NCBI RefSeq assembly: GCF_002441655.1
Contig: NZ_JXJU01000001.1
Span: forward strand, 62,001-126,000
DNA length: 64,000 nucleotides
Reading direction: 5' to 3'
Origin: Lactococcus fujiensis JCM 16395
GTDB lineage: Bacteria; Bacillota; Bacilli; Lactobacillales; Streptococcaceae
A program made the position numbers and the translations under genes. The notes beneath the pieces were generated by a model. That model searched no databases and was not told the DNA's origin. It saw only the letters and a program-made list of their open reading frames with translations. Shown one piece after another: positions 46,039 through 55,051 of the stretch (the first letter of the stretch is position 1; each line of letters begins with the position of its first letter).

Positions 46039-46875
46039 TTAATAATCGTTCAAGATATCGCCGATTGGATCACCAGAACCACCAGCTACCCCAGCTAAAC
46101 CTTTCTTGTCAGAAAGAGTCAAGTAGATAAGCGCGATTACAGTACCAAGGATACCCATACCGATAAGGGAAATTCCGTTAAGACCAGCTGCGTTTGGAGC
46201 AAGAGGAGCAAGAACGAAACCAAGGAAGAAGAATGGCCAGATTTCTGCAGTTGCCATGATGTTGATAACCATTGCGTAACCAACAACAACGACCATACCA
46301 CCACCGACAGCAAGACCACCTTTAAGCCAGTCTGGAATAGCATTCAATGCATCTGCAACAACAGAGGCAGGAACGGCTGTGATGATAGCAGCAGGGATAG
46401 CGATACGCAAACCTTGCAAAAGCAAAGCGAACATATGCCAACCTTGAACACCAGCGTATGAACCACGTTCAGCAGCTGCATCAGCCAAGTGGATTGTACC
46501 AACGTTGATGAAACGAACAAGTGTTGTCAAAACGAGACCTGCAGTTGCAAGTACGATTGCTGATGCGATAAATGTTTGAAGATCTTGAACAGTAGGTGTA
46601 CCTTTGCTCCAATCCCAACCTTTAACCATCAAAAGTGCTGATGCTACAGAAGCAAGAGCGGCATCAGGTGCGACAGCGGCACCGATGTTTGCCCAACCAA
46701 GGGCGATCATTTGAAGCGCACCACCAAGTAAGATACCTGCAGCCAAGTGACCAGTTACAAGTCCGATCAAAGTACAAGCAAGGATAGGTTGGTGGAATTG
46801 CCATTGGTCAAGAATTCCTTCGAGTCCTGCAAGGAACGCGACAAGAATGACTAAAATTATACTAATAGCACTCAT
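46039..46875 (-). CDS. ptnC: Mannose/glucose PTS component IIC
   Basis: A 278-residue membrane protein forming the sugar path. EGILDQWQFHQPILACTLIG, LLGGALQMIALGWANIGAA and GMVVVVGYAMVINIMATAE are typical of mannose-class IIC. Seven or more hydrophobic segments. It lies between ptnAB and ptnD with 19- and 21-base gaps and good ribosome sites, so all three are one operon. Confidence 0.94.
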   Translation of the reverse strand: MSAISIILVILVAFLAGLEGILDQWQFHQPILACTLIGLVTGHLAAGILLGGALQMIALGWANIGAAVAPDAALASVASALLMVKGWDWSKGTPTVQDLQTFIASAIVLATAGLVLTTLVRFINVGTIHLADAAAERGSYAGVQGWHMFALLLQGLRIAIPAAIITAVPASVVADALNAIPDWLKGGLAVGGGMVVVVGYAMVINIMATAEIWPFFFLGFVLAPLAPNAAGLNGISLIGMGILGTVIALIYLTLSDKKGLAGVAGGSGDPIGDILNDY

Positions 46876-46894
46876 TATAGCTATTTCTCCTTAA

Positions 46895-47887
46895 TTATTT
46901 AATGTTAGCTTTGTCAATCAAAGCAAAAATGTCAGCTTTAGAATCAGTTGGGACTTTACGTACGTCAAATTTAACGCCTAAGTCACGCATTTTTTCAAAA
47001 GCTAAAACGTCTGTTTTATCTGCAGAAAGAACGTTGTTCAACATAGTTTTACCAGTTGAATGGGCCATTGAGCCTACGTTAATTGAAGAGATAAGACCAG
47101 GCACTGCTTCAACTATAGCAAGAGCATCTTCTGGATTTTCAAAGAGCAAGAAAGCATGAGTTCCACCGAAACGTGGATCTTTAGCAACTTCAATGAATTT
47201 CTTGATTGGGACAACATTAGCATGCACGTTTGATGGTGCAGCTTGTTCAATCAAAGTTTTACGCATTTCGTCATTTGCAACGTTGTCAGAAACAACGATG
47301 ATACGATCTGCTTTTGAATCTGGTGTCCAAGCCGTAGCGACTTGTCCGTGAAGAAGACGTGTATCAATGCGGACAAGATTAATTTTAATCTTACCGTCAC
47401 CAATGACAGTTCCTTCTGGGATTGCACCTTGGTTAGCAGCAGGTGCTGCAGTAACAGGGGCAATGTCAGCTGGTTGAAGGGTTTCAGGGAGAACACGAAT
47501 GCCTTCTTTAGCTTCCTTCATAATGTTTGCCACTACTTTATCAATGCCAGCAGTCGCATCCATCATGCGTTCTGTGTAGGCTTGGATAAGCATTGGTAAG
47601 TTGAGACCAGTGATGATAGCAATTTTACGATCTGGATTTTCATTCAAAATCGCACTTGACTGATTAAATGGAGAACCGCTCCACAAGTCAGCAAGGATAA
47701 GTACATCATCTTCGGCATCAAAAGTTGCGATAGCATTTTCGAGCTTAGCATGTAAATCTGCAGGACCTTCGTTAGGCATAAAAGTAACTGTTTGTACTTT
47801 TTCTTGCTCACCGAAAATCATTGTAACAGATTGTTTAATGCCGAGGGCGAATTCGCCATGGCTCGCAATAACAATTCCGATACTCAA
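46895..47887 (-). CDS. ptnAB: Mannose/glucose PTS component IIAB
   Basis: A 330-residue cytoplasmic protein that carries phosphate from HPr to incoming sugar. The IIA domain (1-130) has the phosphorylated His10 in VIASHGEFA; an Ala/Pro-rich linker (about 145-165) follows; the IIB domain (about 168-330) has its His in [16 protein letters not shown] accept the TTG start at 47887, with GGAGG 8 bases upstream. It is first in the operon, behind a promoter with a cre site. Confidence 0.94.
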   Translation of the reverse strand: MSIGIVIASHGEFALGIKQSVTMIFGEQEKVQTVTFMPNEGPADLHAKLENAIATFDAEDDVLILADLWSGSPFNQSSAILNENPDRKIAIITGLNLPMLIQAYTERMMDATAGIDKVVANIMKEAKEGIRVLPETLQPADIAPVTAAPAANQGAIPEGTVIGDGKIKINLVRIDTRLLHGQVATAWTPDSKADRIIVVSDNVANDEMRKTLIEQAAPSNVHANVVPIKKFIEVAKDPRFGGTHAFLLFENPEDALAIVEAVPGLISSINVGSMAHSTGKTMLNNVLSADKTDVLAFEKMRDLGVKFDVRKVPTDSKADIFALIDKANIK

Positions 47888-47936
47888 TTGAGTAACCTCC
47901 TATATAAGTTTATAATAATAAAATCATTACTTGTTT

Positions 47937-47986
47937 ATTATACTACACAATTTATTCTTAATCAACTCTAATCGTAAACGATTTCA
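47937..47986 (-). promoter_or_regulatory. ptn promoter with upstream cre site
   Basis: Leftward: -35 TTGATT (47965-47960), 17-base spacer, -10 TATAAT (47942-47937). Upstream, CGTAAACGATTTCA at 47973-47986 matches 13 of 14 positions of the cre consensus. The site lies just upstream of the -35, centred near -49, a position compatible with CcpA activation, as known for ptn in L. lactis. Confidence 0.7.
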
Positions 47987-48040
47987 AACTTTTTTGCTTA
48001 TTTTTTAATGAGATACGCTTTTATTAAGGTGATATAAAGA

Positions 48041-48068
48041 AAAAAAGAGGATAAAAAAATTTATCCTC
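48041..48068 (-). terminator. Terminator of the ferredoxin gene
   Basis: GAGGATAAA, loop AAAA, TTTATCCTC, with a T run in the leftward direction. Confidence 0.8.
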
Positions 48069-48186
48069 ACTATTGCAAATAAAAGAACTATTTTATTTAT
48101 GTGAAAAGCGAAAGTTATGGTAAAATAGTGGTAACAATTATTTTTTTATTTGTCACAAACGAAATGTTGAACGTGAAAATTACCTG

Positions 48187-48396
48187 TTAATTCTTCTCTT
48201 TTACAATTTGGAGAGCAGAAGTAGGACAAGATTTTACAGCTGTGATGTTTTCCATTGTTTCAGGAAAATCTTCCTCAAGGGCAGGAGTAGTGTAAAATTT
48301 GACAATTCCATTGTCATGGTAATCAAATGTTTGAGGGGCCTTGGTGTGGCAAAGTCCACAGGCGATACATCGCTCAGGTATAATTTTTATCTTCAT
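48187..48396 (-). CDS. fer: Ferredoxin, single [4Fe-4S] cluster
   Basis: A 69-residue electron carrier. Cluster ligands are Cys10, Cys13, Cys16 (ERCIACGLC) and Cys57 (KSCPTSAL). No second cluster motif. The frame is open upstream, but the ATG at 48396 gives the usual ferredoxin N-terminus MKIKIIPERC. No Shine-Dalgarno site is visible; the upstream bases are T-rich (TATTATTATTTTTTT), and a TATTAT sits about 7 bases before the ATG. Divergent from the LysM gene, as in streptococci. Confidence 0.85.
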   Translation of the reverse strand: MKIKIIPERCIACGLCHTKAPQTFDYHDNGIVKFYTTPALEEDFPETMENITAVKSCPTSALQIVKEKN

Positions 48397-48441
48397 AAAA
48401 AAATAATAATAAAAAAATACAAAAAAAGAAAGGAAAAAGTC

Positions 48442-48966
48442 GTGGGAACGAAAGAACCTTGGAACAATGAAATATATCAAGCAATGAAAGAAAATCCCGA
48501 AGATTTAAATAGGAAAGAAAGAACAAAGAATCAAAGTAAGAAACCATTAACGACTCGTTTTCTTACCTTCCTTGTAATCCTCATGTTTGTTTTAATTGGG
48601 TTAGGATTAACTTTTGTTTTATGGAACAGTGCATTGCAGGGATCAAAGCCCGTAAGTGCTTTTAATAACGGTTCAACATCGTCATCAGTGACAAGTAAAG
48701 CATCAGCAAGCTCATCATCATCAGCTCAGTCGACTGATTCAACCAGTACGAGTACTTCAACATCAACATCGAGTGCTACATCCTCAAGTTCTAGTGCTGC
48801 TATAGGGAGTACTTATACCATTGTTGCTGGTGATACACCAACAAAAATTGCTGCGAAAACAGGGGTTTCTTGGAGTGTTATTGCGAGTTTAAATAACATT
48901 TCGGCAGCTGGGTATAATTCTGATGGGTCAGCGATCTATGCTGGTCAAGTTATTAAATTGAAATAA
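48442..48966 (+). CDS. LysM-domain surface protein (SAG1386/EF1546 family)
   Basis: A 174-residue protein: charged cytoplasmic N-terminus (MGTKEPWNNEIYQAMKENPE), one membrane anchor (about residues 42-64), a long Ser/Thr linker (about 75-120) and a C-terminal LysM domain (YTIVAGDTPTKIAAKTGV) that binds peptidoglycan. The combination is that of the SAG1386/EF1546 family, usually found before cmk, as here. I choose the GTG at 48442 with AAAGGA 8 bases upstream. Confidence 0.8.
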   Translation: MGTKEPWNNEIYQAMKENPEDLNRKERTKNQSKKPLTTRFLTFLVILMFVLIGLGLTFVLWNSALQGSKPVSAFNNGSTSSSVTSKASASSSSSAQSTDSTSTSTSTSTSSATSSSSSAAIGSTYTIVAGDTPTKIAAKTGVSWSVIASLNNISAAGYNSDGSAIYAGQVIKLK

Positions 48967-48993
48967 AATCATTAAGAGTTAGTTAGGGAAAAA

Positions 48994-49656
48994 ATGAAAA
49001 AGATTCAAATCGCAGTTGACGGTCCAGCTTCAAGTGGGAAATCAACCGTAGCCAAAATTATTGCACAAGATTTAGGCCTTATTTATTTAGATACAGGTGC
49101 CATGTATCGGGCTGCTACTGCAGTTGCTTTGAGAAATAATTTAAAAGTGGCAGCTGATATTATTGAAGAAATCAAAGCGAATCCAATTTCATTTAAAAAT
49201 ACAAGTCATGGACAAATGGTTTTCCTCGGGGAAGAAGATGTCACAAAACTCATCAGAACTAATGAAGTGACCAATAATGTCTCTTGGGTATCAGCCATTC
49301 CTGAAATCAGAACTTTTTTGGTGGCTGAACAACAAAGAATTTCTGACGAAGGGGGCATCATCATGGATGGGCGCGATATTGGAACGGTCGTCCTTCCCGA
49401 TGCAGAACTCAAAATTTTCTTGGTTGCCTCTGTGGACGAGCGTGCTGAACGTCGCTATAAAGAAAATCAAGCGAAGGGAATCCCTTGCGATTTAGACGTA
49501 TTGAAATCAGAAATAGCCGAAAGAGACCGTAAGGACAGCAGTCGTGCTGTATCACCTTTAAAACAAGCAGAAGATGCGGTCTTATTAGACAGCACTGGAA
49601 TGTCAATAAAAGATGTTGTTGAGTTTATTGAAAGAAGGGCAAAAGAACTCATGTAG
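48994..49656 (+). CDS. cmk: Cytidylate kinase
   Basis: A 220-residue kinase that phosphorylates CMP and dCMP. The P-loop [16 protein letters not shown] is at residues 5-20, [14 protein letters not shown] follows, and [21 protein letters not shown] and [13 protein letters not shown] are conserved. Length is normal. Weak ribosome site AGGGA. It is 27 bases after the LysM gene without a terminator. Confidence 0.96.
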   Translation: MKKIQIAVDGPASSGKSTVAKIIAQDLGLIYLDTGAMYRAATAVALRNNLKVAADIIEEIKANPISFKNTSHGQMVFLGEEDVTKLIRTNEVTNNVSWVSAIPEIRTFLVAEQQRISDEGGIIMDGRDIGTVVLPDAELKIFLVASVDERAERRYKENQAKGIPCDLDVLKSEIAERDRKDSSRAVSPLKQAEDAVLLDSTGMSIKDVVEFIERRAKELM

Positions 49657-49710
49657 TTCTTTTTCTTTAAAATAAAGTAAAGGATTTTAAGCGCGTATCG
49701 TAATCTCATT

Positions 49711-49738
49711 TTGCATACAGATTAAAATTTGGTATAAT
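49711..49738 (+). promoter_or_regulatory. Promoter of the LCP gene
   Basis: TTGCAT (49711-49716), a 16-base spacer and extended -10 TGGTATAAT ending at 49738. The predicted start is about 49745 and the ATG is at 49748, so the leader has about 3 bases and no Shine-Dalgarno site. Confidence 0.65.
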
Positions 49739-49747
49739 ATCATAGCA

Positions 49748-51148
49748 ATGGATGAAAAAAAATTTAAACGACTCCAGTACTTAAATCAGAATGTTGATTA
49801 TTTAAGTATTCGTGAACGTCAAGAATATTATGAATTACTAAATGAATATAATGCTTTGCAAGGCTACTCTACAAATGATTCTGACGAATATCGTGATCAT
49901 TGGGAGAATTATTCCAATGAATACGAACCGGACGCATCTCCACAAGATTCGAGAAATTACAAAGAACCAAACCTCACAAATCGTTCTAGCTTGAAATCAC
50001 GTCCTAAAAGTAAATTAAAACCCAATAAAAACCACAGGTCAGGGGGAGATCCTGAGCTTGGAAACCATCAGCCAAAGAATAAAAAGAAACGCAAAAAGCA
50101 TTGGTTTAGATGGATTTTAACATGCTTGATTGTCATTATCGTGGTGATGATTGGCTTCTTTATCTATGGCTATAGCAGAGGAGTCCAGCATGAAGGAGGA
50201 ACCATTAAAAATGAGTCCTTCACGGGGCAAACGAATTCTGATGGATCGACCAATATTTTAGTTTTAGGGGCTGATAAACGTCCAGGTCAGAGTGAAGATG
50301 TCGCTCACACGGATTCAATTATGGTGCTCCACATTTCTAAAGACCATAAGACCGTCCGGCTTGTCAGTTTTATGCGTGACACACTTGTGACTGTACCTGG
50401 GGTTTCAAGCTATTCGGGTAAGCCGAATGTCAAGATTAATGCAGCCTTTACAATTGGTGAGCAGTATTCTAAACAAGGAATTAATTTATTAAGTGAAACA
50501 CTGAAAGAAAATTTTGGCGTCAACATTCAGTATTATGCCGTTTTAGACTTCTCTAGTTTTGCAACTGTGATTGACTCATTGTTCCCTAGTGGTGTTGAAA
50601 TTGATGCTAAATTTTCAACTATAAATGGTGTCAAAATGACTGAAGTACCTGTTCCTGATGATTTAGCGTTAACCGAAGGCAAGGTATCCTCTGACAAGGT
50701 TTTATCAGCATCTCAAGCAGCTGCGTTAGGTTATCCTGATGGCGGTGGGATTTTCATGATGATCAAACAAGGAACTCAAAAAATGGATGGAAGAACGTTG
50801 TTAAACTATGCTCGTTTCCGTCATGATGATCAAGGAGATGCAGGGCGTGTAGCACGTCAACAGCAGGTTATGTCGACGGTTATAACAAAGCTAAAGAATC
50901 CATTAGTACTCTTCACTGGATCAAGCGCATTAGGTACAGCACGCGCAGTAACAATGACGAATATACCGAATTCATTCTTTTTAACAAATGGACTAGGAAC
51001 ACTCTTCGGGATGCAAGGTGGACTTAATTCCACAACGATTCCAGCAGTAAATGACTGGACTAACGCCTACGATAAATATGGTGGTTTAGGACTTTCAATT
51101 GATATGAACAAATATAAAACGTTGGCCCAAGAATTACTAGGTCAATAA
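49748..51148 (+). CDS. LytR-CpsA-Psr (LCP) family cell-wall ligase
   Basis: A 466-residue membrane protein. A charged, disordered cytoplasmic N-terminus (about 1-117, rich in Lys/Asn near 80-117) precedes one membrane segment (about 119-142) and an extracellular LCP domain: NILVLGADKRPGQSEDVAHTDSIMV, RLVSFMRDTLV, KINAAFTIGEQYSKQGINLL and LLNYARFRHDDQGDAGRVARQQ. Such enzymes attach teichoic acid or polysaccharide to peptidoglycan. The N-terminal tail is longer than in many LCP proteins. Confidence 0.88.
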   Translation: MDEKKFKRLQYLNQNVDYLSIRERQEYYELLNEYNALQGYSTNDSDEYRDHWENYSNEYEPDASPQDSRNYKEPNLTNRSSLKSRPKSKLKPNKNHRSGGDPELGNHQPKNKKKRKKHWFRWILTCLIVIIVVMIGFFIYGYSRGVQHEGGTIKNESFTGQTNSDGSTNILVLGADKRPGQSEDVAHTDSIMVLHISKDHKTVRLVSFMRDTLVTVPGVSSYSGKPNVKINAAFTIGEQYSKQGINLLSETLKENFGVNIQYYAVLDFSSFATVIDSLFPSGVEIDAKFSTINGVKMTEVPVPDDLALTEGKVSSDKVLSASQAAALGYPDGGGIFMMIKQGTQKMDGRTLLNYARFRHDDQGDAGRVARQQQVMSTVITKLKNPLVLFTGSSALGTARAVTMTNIPNSFFLTNGLGTLFGMQGGLNSTTIPAVNDWTNAYDKYGGLGLSIDMNKYKTLAQELLGQ

Positions 51149-51155
51149 TAAATGT

Positions 51156-51185
51156 AAAAAGCTACCGAGATAGGCAGCTTTTTTC
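51156..51185 (+). terminator. Intrinsic terminator after the LCP gene
   Basis: AAAAAGCTACC, short loop, GGCAGCTTTTTT with a mismatch. Confidence 0.7.
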
Positions 51186-51210
51186 TACAAGAAAATATTA
51201 ATATTGAAGA

Positions 51211-51240
51211 AAAAAACTAAGCACAAGAGCTTAGTTTTTT
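51211..51240 (-). terminator. Bidirectional terminator, end of malEFG
   Basis: AAAAAACTAAGC, loop ACAAGA, GCTTAGTTTTTT; sits between the converging LCP and malG genes. Confidence 0.85.
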
Positions 51241-51244
51241 AATG

Positions 51245-52099
51245 TTATCCTTTATCTGCACCTGCAGTAATACCATTGACATAGAATCTTTGCATAACGA
51301 TGAATAAAATCGTGATAGGGACTGCGACGATGATACATCCGGCAACGAATTGTGGGAAGTATCCACCAGCAGCACCTTTTGCGTTGGTCATCATATTTTG
51401 CAAACCATAGGCGACTGTCCAATTCTTTGGACTTCCTGTACCAAGTAAAATCATTGGGAGAAGGAAATCAAGCCAAGGGCCGATGAATGCCATCAAAGCT
51501 GTATATACGATGATTGGCTTTGAAAGTGGAAGTGTAATATGCCAGAAGAGTTGCCATTTAGTAGCACCGTCAATAATTGCAGCTTCATCAATAGAAGCTG
51601 GGATCGTATCAAGGAATCCTTTAAAAATATAGAATCCTAAACCAGCACCACCAACATAGATAAGGAGCAAACCAATTAAATTAAGCATATTGAATGCTTT
51701 CATGATATAGTACAAACTAACCATTGACATTAAACCAGGGAACATCCCAAGTATTAAAGCCAATTGCATATATGTTTTTTTCATCTTAAAGTGTAATCTT
51801 GATAGGGAGAATGAAACAATCAATACAAAGATGGTACTAATAATCATTGAAAGAACAGCAATTACAAAAGTATTAATCAACCAATTGCCGTAAGGAAATA
51901 ATGGATTTTGGAAAATATTGACATAGTTTGATAACGTCCAATGCTGAGGAATAAATGTTTGAACAAAACCTGTCGTTGTTGAAGAAAAACTTGCTAGAAT
52001 AATCCATAAAACAGGAAATAACCAGATGGCAGCCAACAATGTTAAAAGGGCGTATCTTAAAACTAAAGAAATTTTTTGTTGTGATTTATATGATTTCAT
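51245..52099 (-). CDS. malG: Maltodextrin ABC transporter permease MalG
   Basis: A 284-residue membrane protein with six segments. The EAA loop is EAAIIDGATKWQLFWHITLP near residue 190, followed by the usual permease end. I start at 52099 (MKSYKSQQK) with GGAGGGG upstream, inside the end of malF; a longer frame from 52162 overlaps malF. Last gene of malEFG, terminated by a strong hairpin. No ATPase gene (malK/msmK) follows. Confidence 0.92.
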   Translation of the reverse strand: MKSYKSQQKISLVLRYALLTLLAAIWLFPVLWIILASFSSTTTGFVQTFIPQHWTLSNYVNIFQNPLFPYGNWLINTFVIAVLSMIISTIFVLIVSFSLSRLHFKMKKTYMQLALILGMFPGLMSMVSLYYIMKAFNMLNLIGLLLIYVGGAGLGFYIFKGFLDTIPASIDEAAIIDGATKWQLFWHITLPLSKPIIVYTALMAFIGPWLDFLLPMILLGTGSPKNWTVAYGLQNMMTNAKGAAGGYFPQFVAGCIIVAVPITILFIVMQRFYVNGITAGADKG

Positions 52100-52100
52100 T

Positions 52101-53465
52101 TTAATTCGACCCCTCCTTGAAAGCGTTAGTTCTACGGTATGTAATAAGTGAGAATCCTGCAACTACGATAAAGATAAAGATACCAATAGCTGAACCAATA
52201 TTGTAGTTAGCAATTCCTCCCTTCATAGTCAAGTTGAATAACCAAGTGACAAGTAAGTCTGTTGATCCTGCTTGGTAGAAGTTCGCATTAAGTGGACCTC
52301 CGCCGGTCAATAGGAAAATAACGTTGAAGTTATTGATATTACCTACGAATTGCTGAATGAGAGCAGGTGTCATAACAAATAAAATTTGAGGAAGTGTAAT
52401 AGAACGGAAAACTTGGAATGTGTTTGCTCCGTCAATTCTAGCTGCTTCAATCTGGTCTTGAGAGATGTTTTGAATGATTGCAGTTGCTAAAAGCATCGAT
52501 ACTGGAATACCAATCCACATGTTGACTAGAAGAACGGTCGCTTTGGCGAAAATTGGGTCGGACAAAAATGGAATAGGATTATTTGCACTGATGATATGCA
52601 TGTTTTGCAGCCAAGTATTAATTGGACCACCATCAGCAAAGAACTGACTCATCATGAGCAAAGACATGAATTGAGGCATTGCAAATACTATTACAAACAA
52701 AGTTCTCCAAACGCCTTTGTACTTAATCCCTTTTGATTCAATAAGAAGAGCAAGTAGGACGCCGAAAAAGAATGTTGTAAAAGTTGCTAAGATGGCCCAG
52801 ATGATGGTCCAAGCTAGCAATGAAAAGAATGTATATGCAATATTACCTTGAGTGAAAATTTTGCCGAAAGCTTCAAATCCAGTCCATGAGAAACCAATTT
52901 GGTGTTTAAAATCGTAGTTTGTAAATGCAACTAAGATATTAATCATGAGAGGGAGGACAGTGAAGATTAATATACCGATTAATGGAATAGCCATCAATGT
53001 CTGATGAATCCGCTCATCCATGAGTGATTTTAAGTCATCTTTTGTCGTAGGGATATGTTTTCCATCACGATTTAAAGCGTATAAATGCCTTGTAGATTTT
53101 AAGCTGACATAATAAATATAAATTAATAGTCCTACCACGATCAAGGCAAGCACACCGTAAAGCAAAATTGGTAGTGAAGCATCAGGTTGTACGGTTATAG
53201 GGTAACCTTGAGCATCAACGGTTCGGTGAATGGTTTTATTAACACCCAAATTCGACAATCCGCTAATTGTTGCTAAACCACCAAGAACAAGCCAAGCGAA
53301 GAAAACAACCTCAGTCAGTAAAAAAATAATTCCTTTTAACCACTGTTTGTTTTTTAATTGGGCAGCTCCCATAATTACAAAACTTAATTTTGTTGCAAGG
53401 TCTCCATTTTTCCAGACTTCTCTAAATGTTGCCTCGGGTGGAAGTAATTTTTTCTTTTTAAACAT
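52101..53465 (-). CDS. malF: Maltodextrin ABC transporter permease MalF
   Basis: A 454-residue membrane protein. After an N-terminal part with two extra membrane segments (about residues 38-62 and 92-116) comes the six-segment core with EAA loop EAARIDGANTFQVFRSITLP near residue 355. The length fits Firmicutes MalF. A strong hairpin lies between malE and malF. Spacing to malG is one base. Confidence 0.92.
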   Translation of the reverse strand: MFKKKKLLPPEATFREVWKNGDLATKLSFVIMGAAQLKNKQWLKGIIFLLTEVVFFAWLVLGGLATISGLSNLGVNKTIHRTVDAQGYPITVQPDASLPILLYGVLALIVVGLLIYIYYVSLKSTRHLYALNRDGKHIPTTKDDLKSLMDERIHQTLMAIPLIGILIFTVLPLMINILVAFTNYDFKHQIGFSWTGFEAFGKIFTQGNIAYTFFSLLAWTIIWAILATFTTFFFGVLLALLIESKGIKYKGVWRTLFVIVFAMPQFMSLLMMSQFFADGGPINTWLQNMHIISANNPIPFLSDPIFAKATVLLVNMWIGIPVSMLLATAIIQNISQDQIEAARIDGANTFQVFRSITLPQILFVMTPALIQQFVGNINNFNVIFLLTGGGPLNANFYQAGSTDLLVTWLFNLTMKGGIANYNIGSAIGIFIFIVVAGFSLITYRRTNAFKEGSN

Positions 53466-53490
53466 AGTATTACTCCTTTAATAAAACAAA

Positions 53491-53511
53491 GGGTTGGGCT
53501 TTGCCCAACCC
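53491..53511 (-). repeat. Intercistronic hairpin between malE and malF
   Basis: GGGTTGGGC, three-base loop, GCCCAACCC: a very stable 9-base stem. Leftward it is followed by TTTGTTTTATT, so it may be a partial terminator or protect the malE mRNA, giving more binding protein than permease. Confidence 0.65.
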
Positions 53512-53527
53512 CTTAAAAATTAACAAA

Positions 53528-54772
53528 TTAGTTAGTTGCTTTTGAAATATCACCAACAAACTTAGTAAGTTGGGATTGGAATTGACTTGTTGGAGTCTTT
53601 CCAAGGTAAGCGTTTTGAATAATTGGAGCAGCTTCAGTCCAGAATGTAGCCATTTCAGGCATTTTTGGCATCAAAGTATCATTTGCAACTTGTTTAATTA
53701 CAGCTTGAGCAACAGGGTCAGATGTGATTGTTGAATCTTTTTGAGCGTTATTTGCAACTGGAATTGCAGCTTGTTCTTTATAAAGAGTCATTTGAGATTC
53801 TTCATTTGAAAGGTATTGAGCAAGAGCATTTGCTGCAGCGATATCAGCTGATGGAGTTTTTGCATTGATTGCAAGAGTACCTACACCAGAGAAGGCTTGC
53901 ATTTGTTTAGCACCTGAACCGAAATCAATTGTAGGCAAAGTGGTTACACCCATATTGTCTCCGAGGAATTTCTTGATGTTTGTGGCATCCCAAGGTCCGT
54001 CAAGAACAGCAGTTGTTTTACCTGCTTGGAAATCGGCAAGTAATGCTGAACCAGAGTTTTTGACCCCTGCATTTGCTTTTTGTTTAGCAAACCAGTTCAA
54101 AACTTCAACACCTTTTGATGAATCAGCATCTGTACCAGTCAAAGTTTCACCATCTTTACCAAAGAGCACAGTTCCATTTGAAAGGAATGCTGGATACCAG
54201 TTGTATGAGTTAGAGAAGTCTGTGCCAAGTGCTGTTGTAGCAGTGAAATCAGTCCAAGTAGTTGGTGCTGTTTTCATTTTGGCTTTATTGTAATAGATAA
54301 CGTTAGATTGTTGGTCTTGTGGATATGCGTATACTTCACCTTTCCATGTTACTGAAGTTGAAGCGATATCAATGCCATTTGATTTAATCCAAGAGACTTG
54401 TTTAGCAGGAAGTGGATTAATATAGCCAGCCTCTGCAAGTGCACCAAGTTGGTCATTAGGAACTTTAAATACATCAGCGTATTTAGTAGGGTCCTTTGCG
54501 ATATCTTGTTTTGCATTTGCTGAACCATTAGGGTTAGTTGCCACCGTGACAGTTACGTTAGGGTATTCTTTCATGAAGCTTTTGGCGAGTTCTTTGTAGC
54601 TTGGAACTGTGGCAGTATCAACCATCAAACTAACATTTCCTTTGATGTCCTTAGGACTTGTTGAAGAAGATGATGTCTTAGTTGAGCTTGTGCTGCTGTT
54701 TCCACAAGCTGCGAGTGTTGCGATTGCGAGAACAGATGCTCCGCCGAGTGCAACTTTTTTCCATGAATTCAT
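53528..54772 (-). CDS. malE: Maltose/maltodextrin-binding lipoprotein MalE
   Basis: A 414-residue solute-binding lipoprotein. The lipobox TLAAC (Cys23) is followed by a Ser/Thr linker. Family features include VTVATNPNGSANAKQDIAKD, GYINPLPAKQVSW, QDQQSNVIYYNKAK and LDGPWDATNIKKFLGDN. It delivers maltodextrins to MalFG. Its promoter has operator and cre sites. AGGAGG lies 8 bases before the ATG. Confidence 0.93.
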   Translation of the reverse strand: MNSWKKVALGGASVLAIATLAACGNSSTSSTKTSSSSTSPKDIKGNVSLMVDTATVPSYKELAKSFMKEYPNVTVTVATNPNGSANAKQDIAKDPTKYADVFKVPNDQLGALAEAGYINPLPAKQVSWIKSNGIDIASTSVTWKGEVYAYPQDQQSNVIYYNKAKMKTAPTTWTDFTATTALGTDFSNSYNWYPAFLSNGTVLFGKDGETLTGTDADSSKGVEVLNWFAKQKANAGVKNSGSALLADFQAGKTTAVLDGPWDATNIKKFLGDNMGVTTLPTIDFGSGAKQMQAFSGVGTLAINAKTPSADIAAANALAQYLSNEESQMTLYKEQAAIPVANNAQKDSTITSDPVAQAVIKQVANDTLMPKMPEMATFWTEAAPIIQNAYLGKTPTSQFQSQLTKFVGDISKATN

Positions 54773-54787
54773 TTTGTTTCCTCCTAA

Positions 54788-54845
54788 TGAAAACGGTTTT
54801 AATTTTTACACTTTTAATTTTACGCAAACGTGTGCGGTTTGTCAA
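54788..54845 (-). promoter_or_regulatory. malE promoter with operator in the spacer and downstream cre
   Basis: Leftward: -35 TTGACA (54845-54840), 17-base spacer, -10 TAAAAT (54822-54817). ACGCAAACGTGTGCGG (54822-54837) matches the MalR-like pattern ACGCAANCGNTTGCGT at 14 of 16 positions and fills the spacer. TGAAAACGGTTTTA (54788-54801) matches the cre consensus at 13 of 14 positions and lies in the leader, suited to a roadblock by CcpA. Confidence 0.7.
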
Positions 54846-54955
54846 GCGAAAAAATATTACAATTGTGTTACATATAAAAATCATTTATTTAAAAGGTTTT
54901 TTATTATTTTAAGAAAGTGTTTTGTAATGTAAATGAATTAAATTTTCGTTAAAAT

Positions 54956-54994
54956 GTGCAATCGGTTGCGTTTTTGAAAGCGTTGTGATAAAAT
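54956..54994 (+). promoter_or_regulatory. dexC promoter with operator and cre
   Basis: GTGCAATCGGTTGCGT (54956-54971) matches the MalR-like pattern at 14 of 16 positions; its right half forms the -35 TTGCGT (54966-54971). A 17-base spacer and extended -10 TGATAAAAT (ending 54994) follow. TGAAAGCGTTGTGA (54975-54988) in the spacer matches cre at 13 of 14 positions. Layout equals that of the glgP promoter. Confidence 0.7.
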
Positions 54995-55051
54995 TGCAAC
55001 GAGCCATACTTCTGTGCTACTATTTTTTAACCACGAAGGAGATTTAAAATT

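Noticed and set aside
53865-54293. Rightward ORF of 142 codons opposite malE
   Set aside because: Antisense shadow of malE; no ribosome site or recognisable family.
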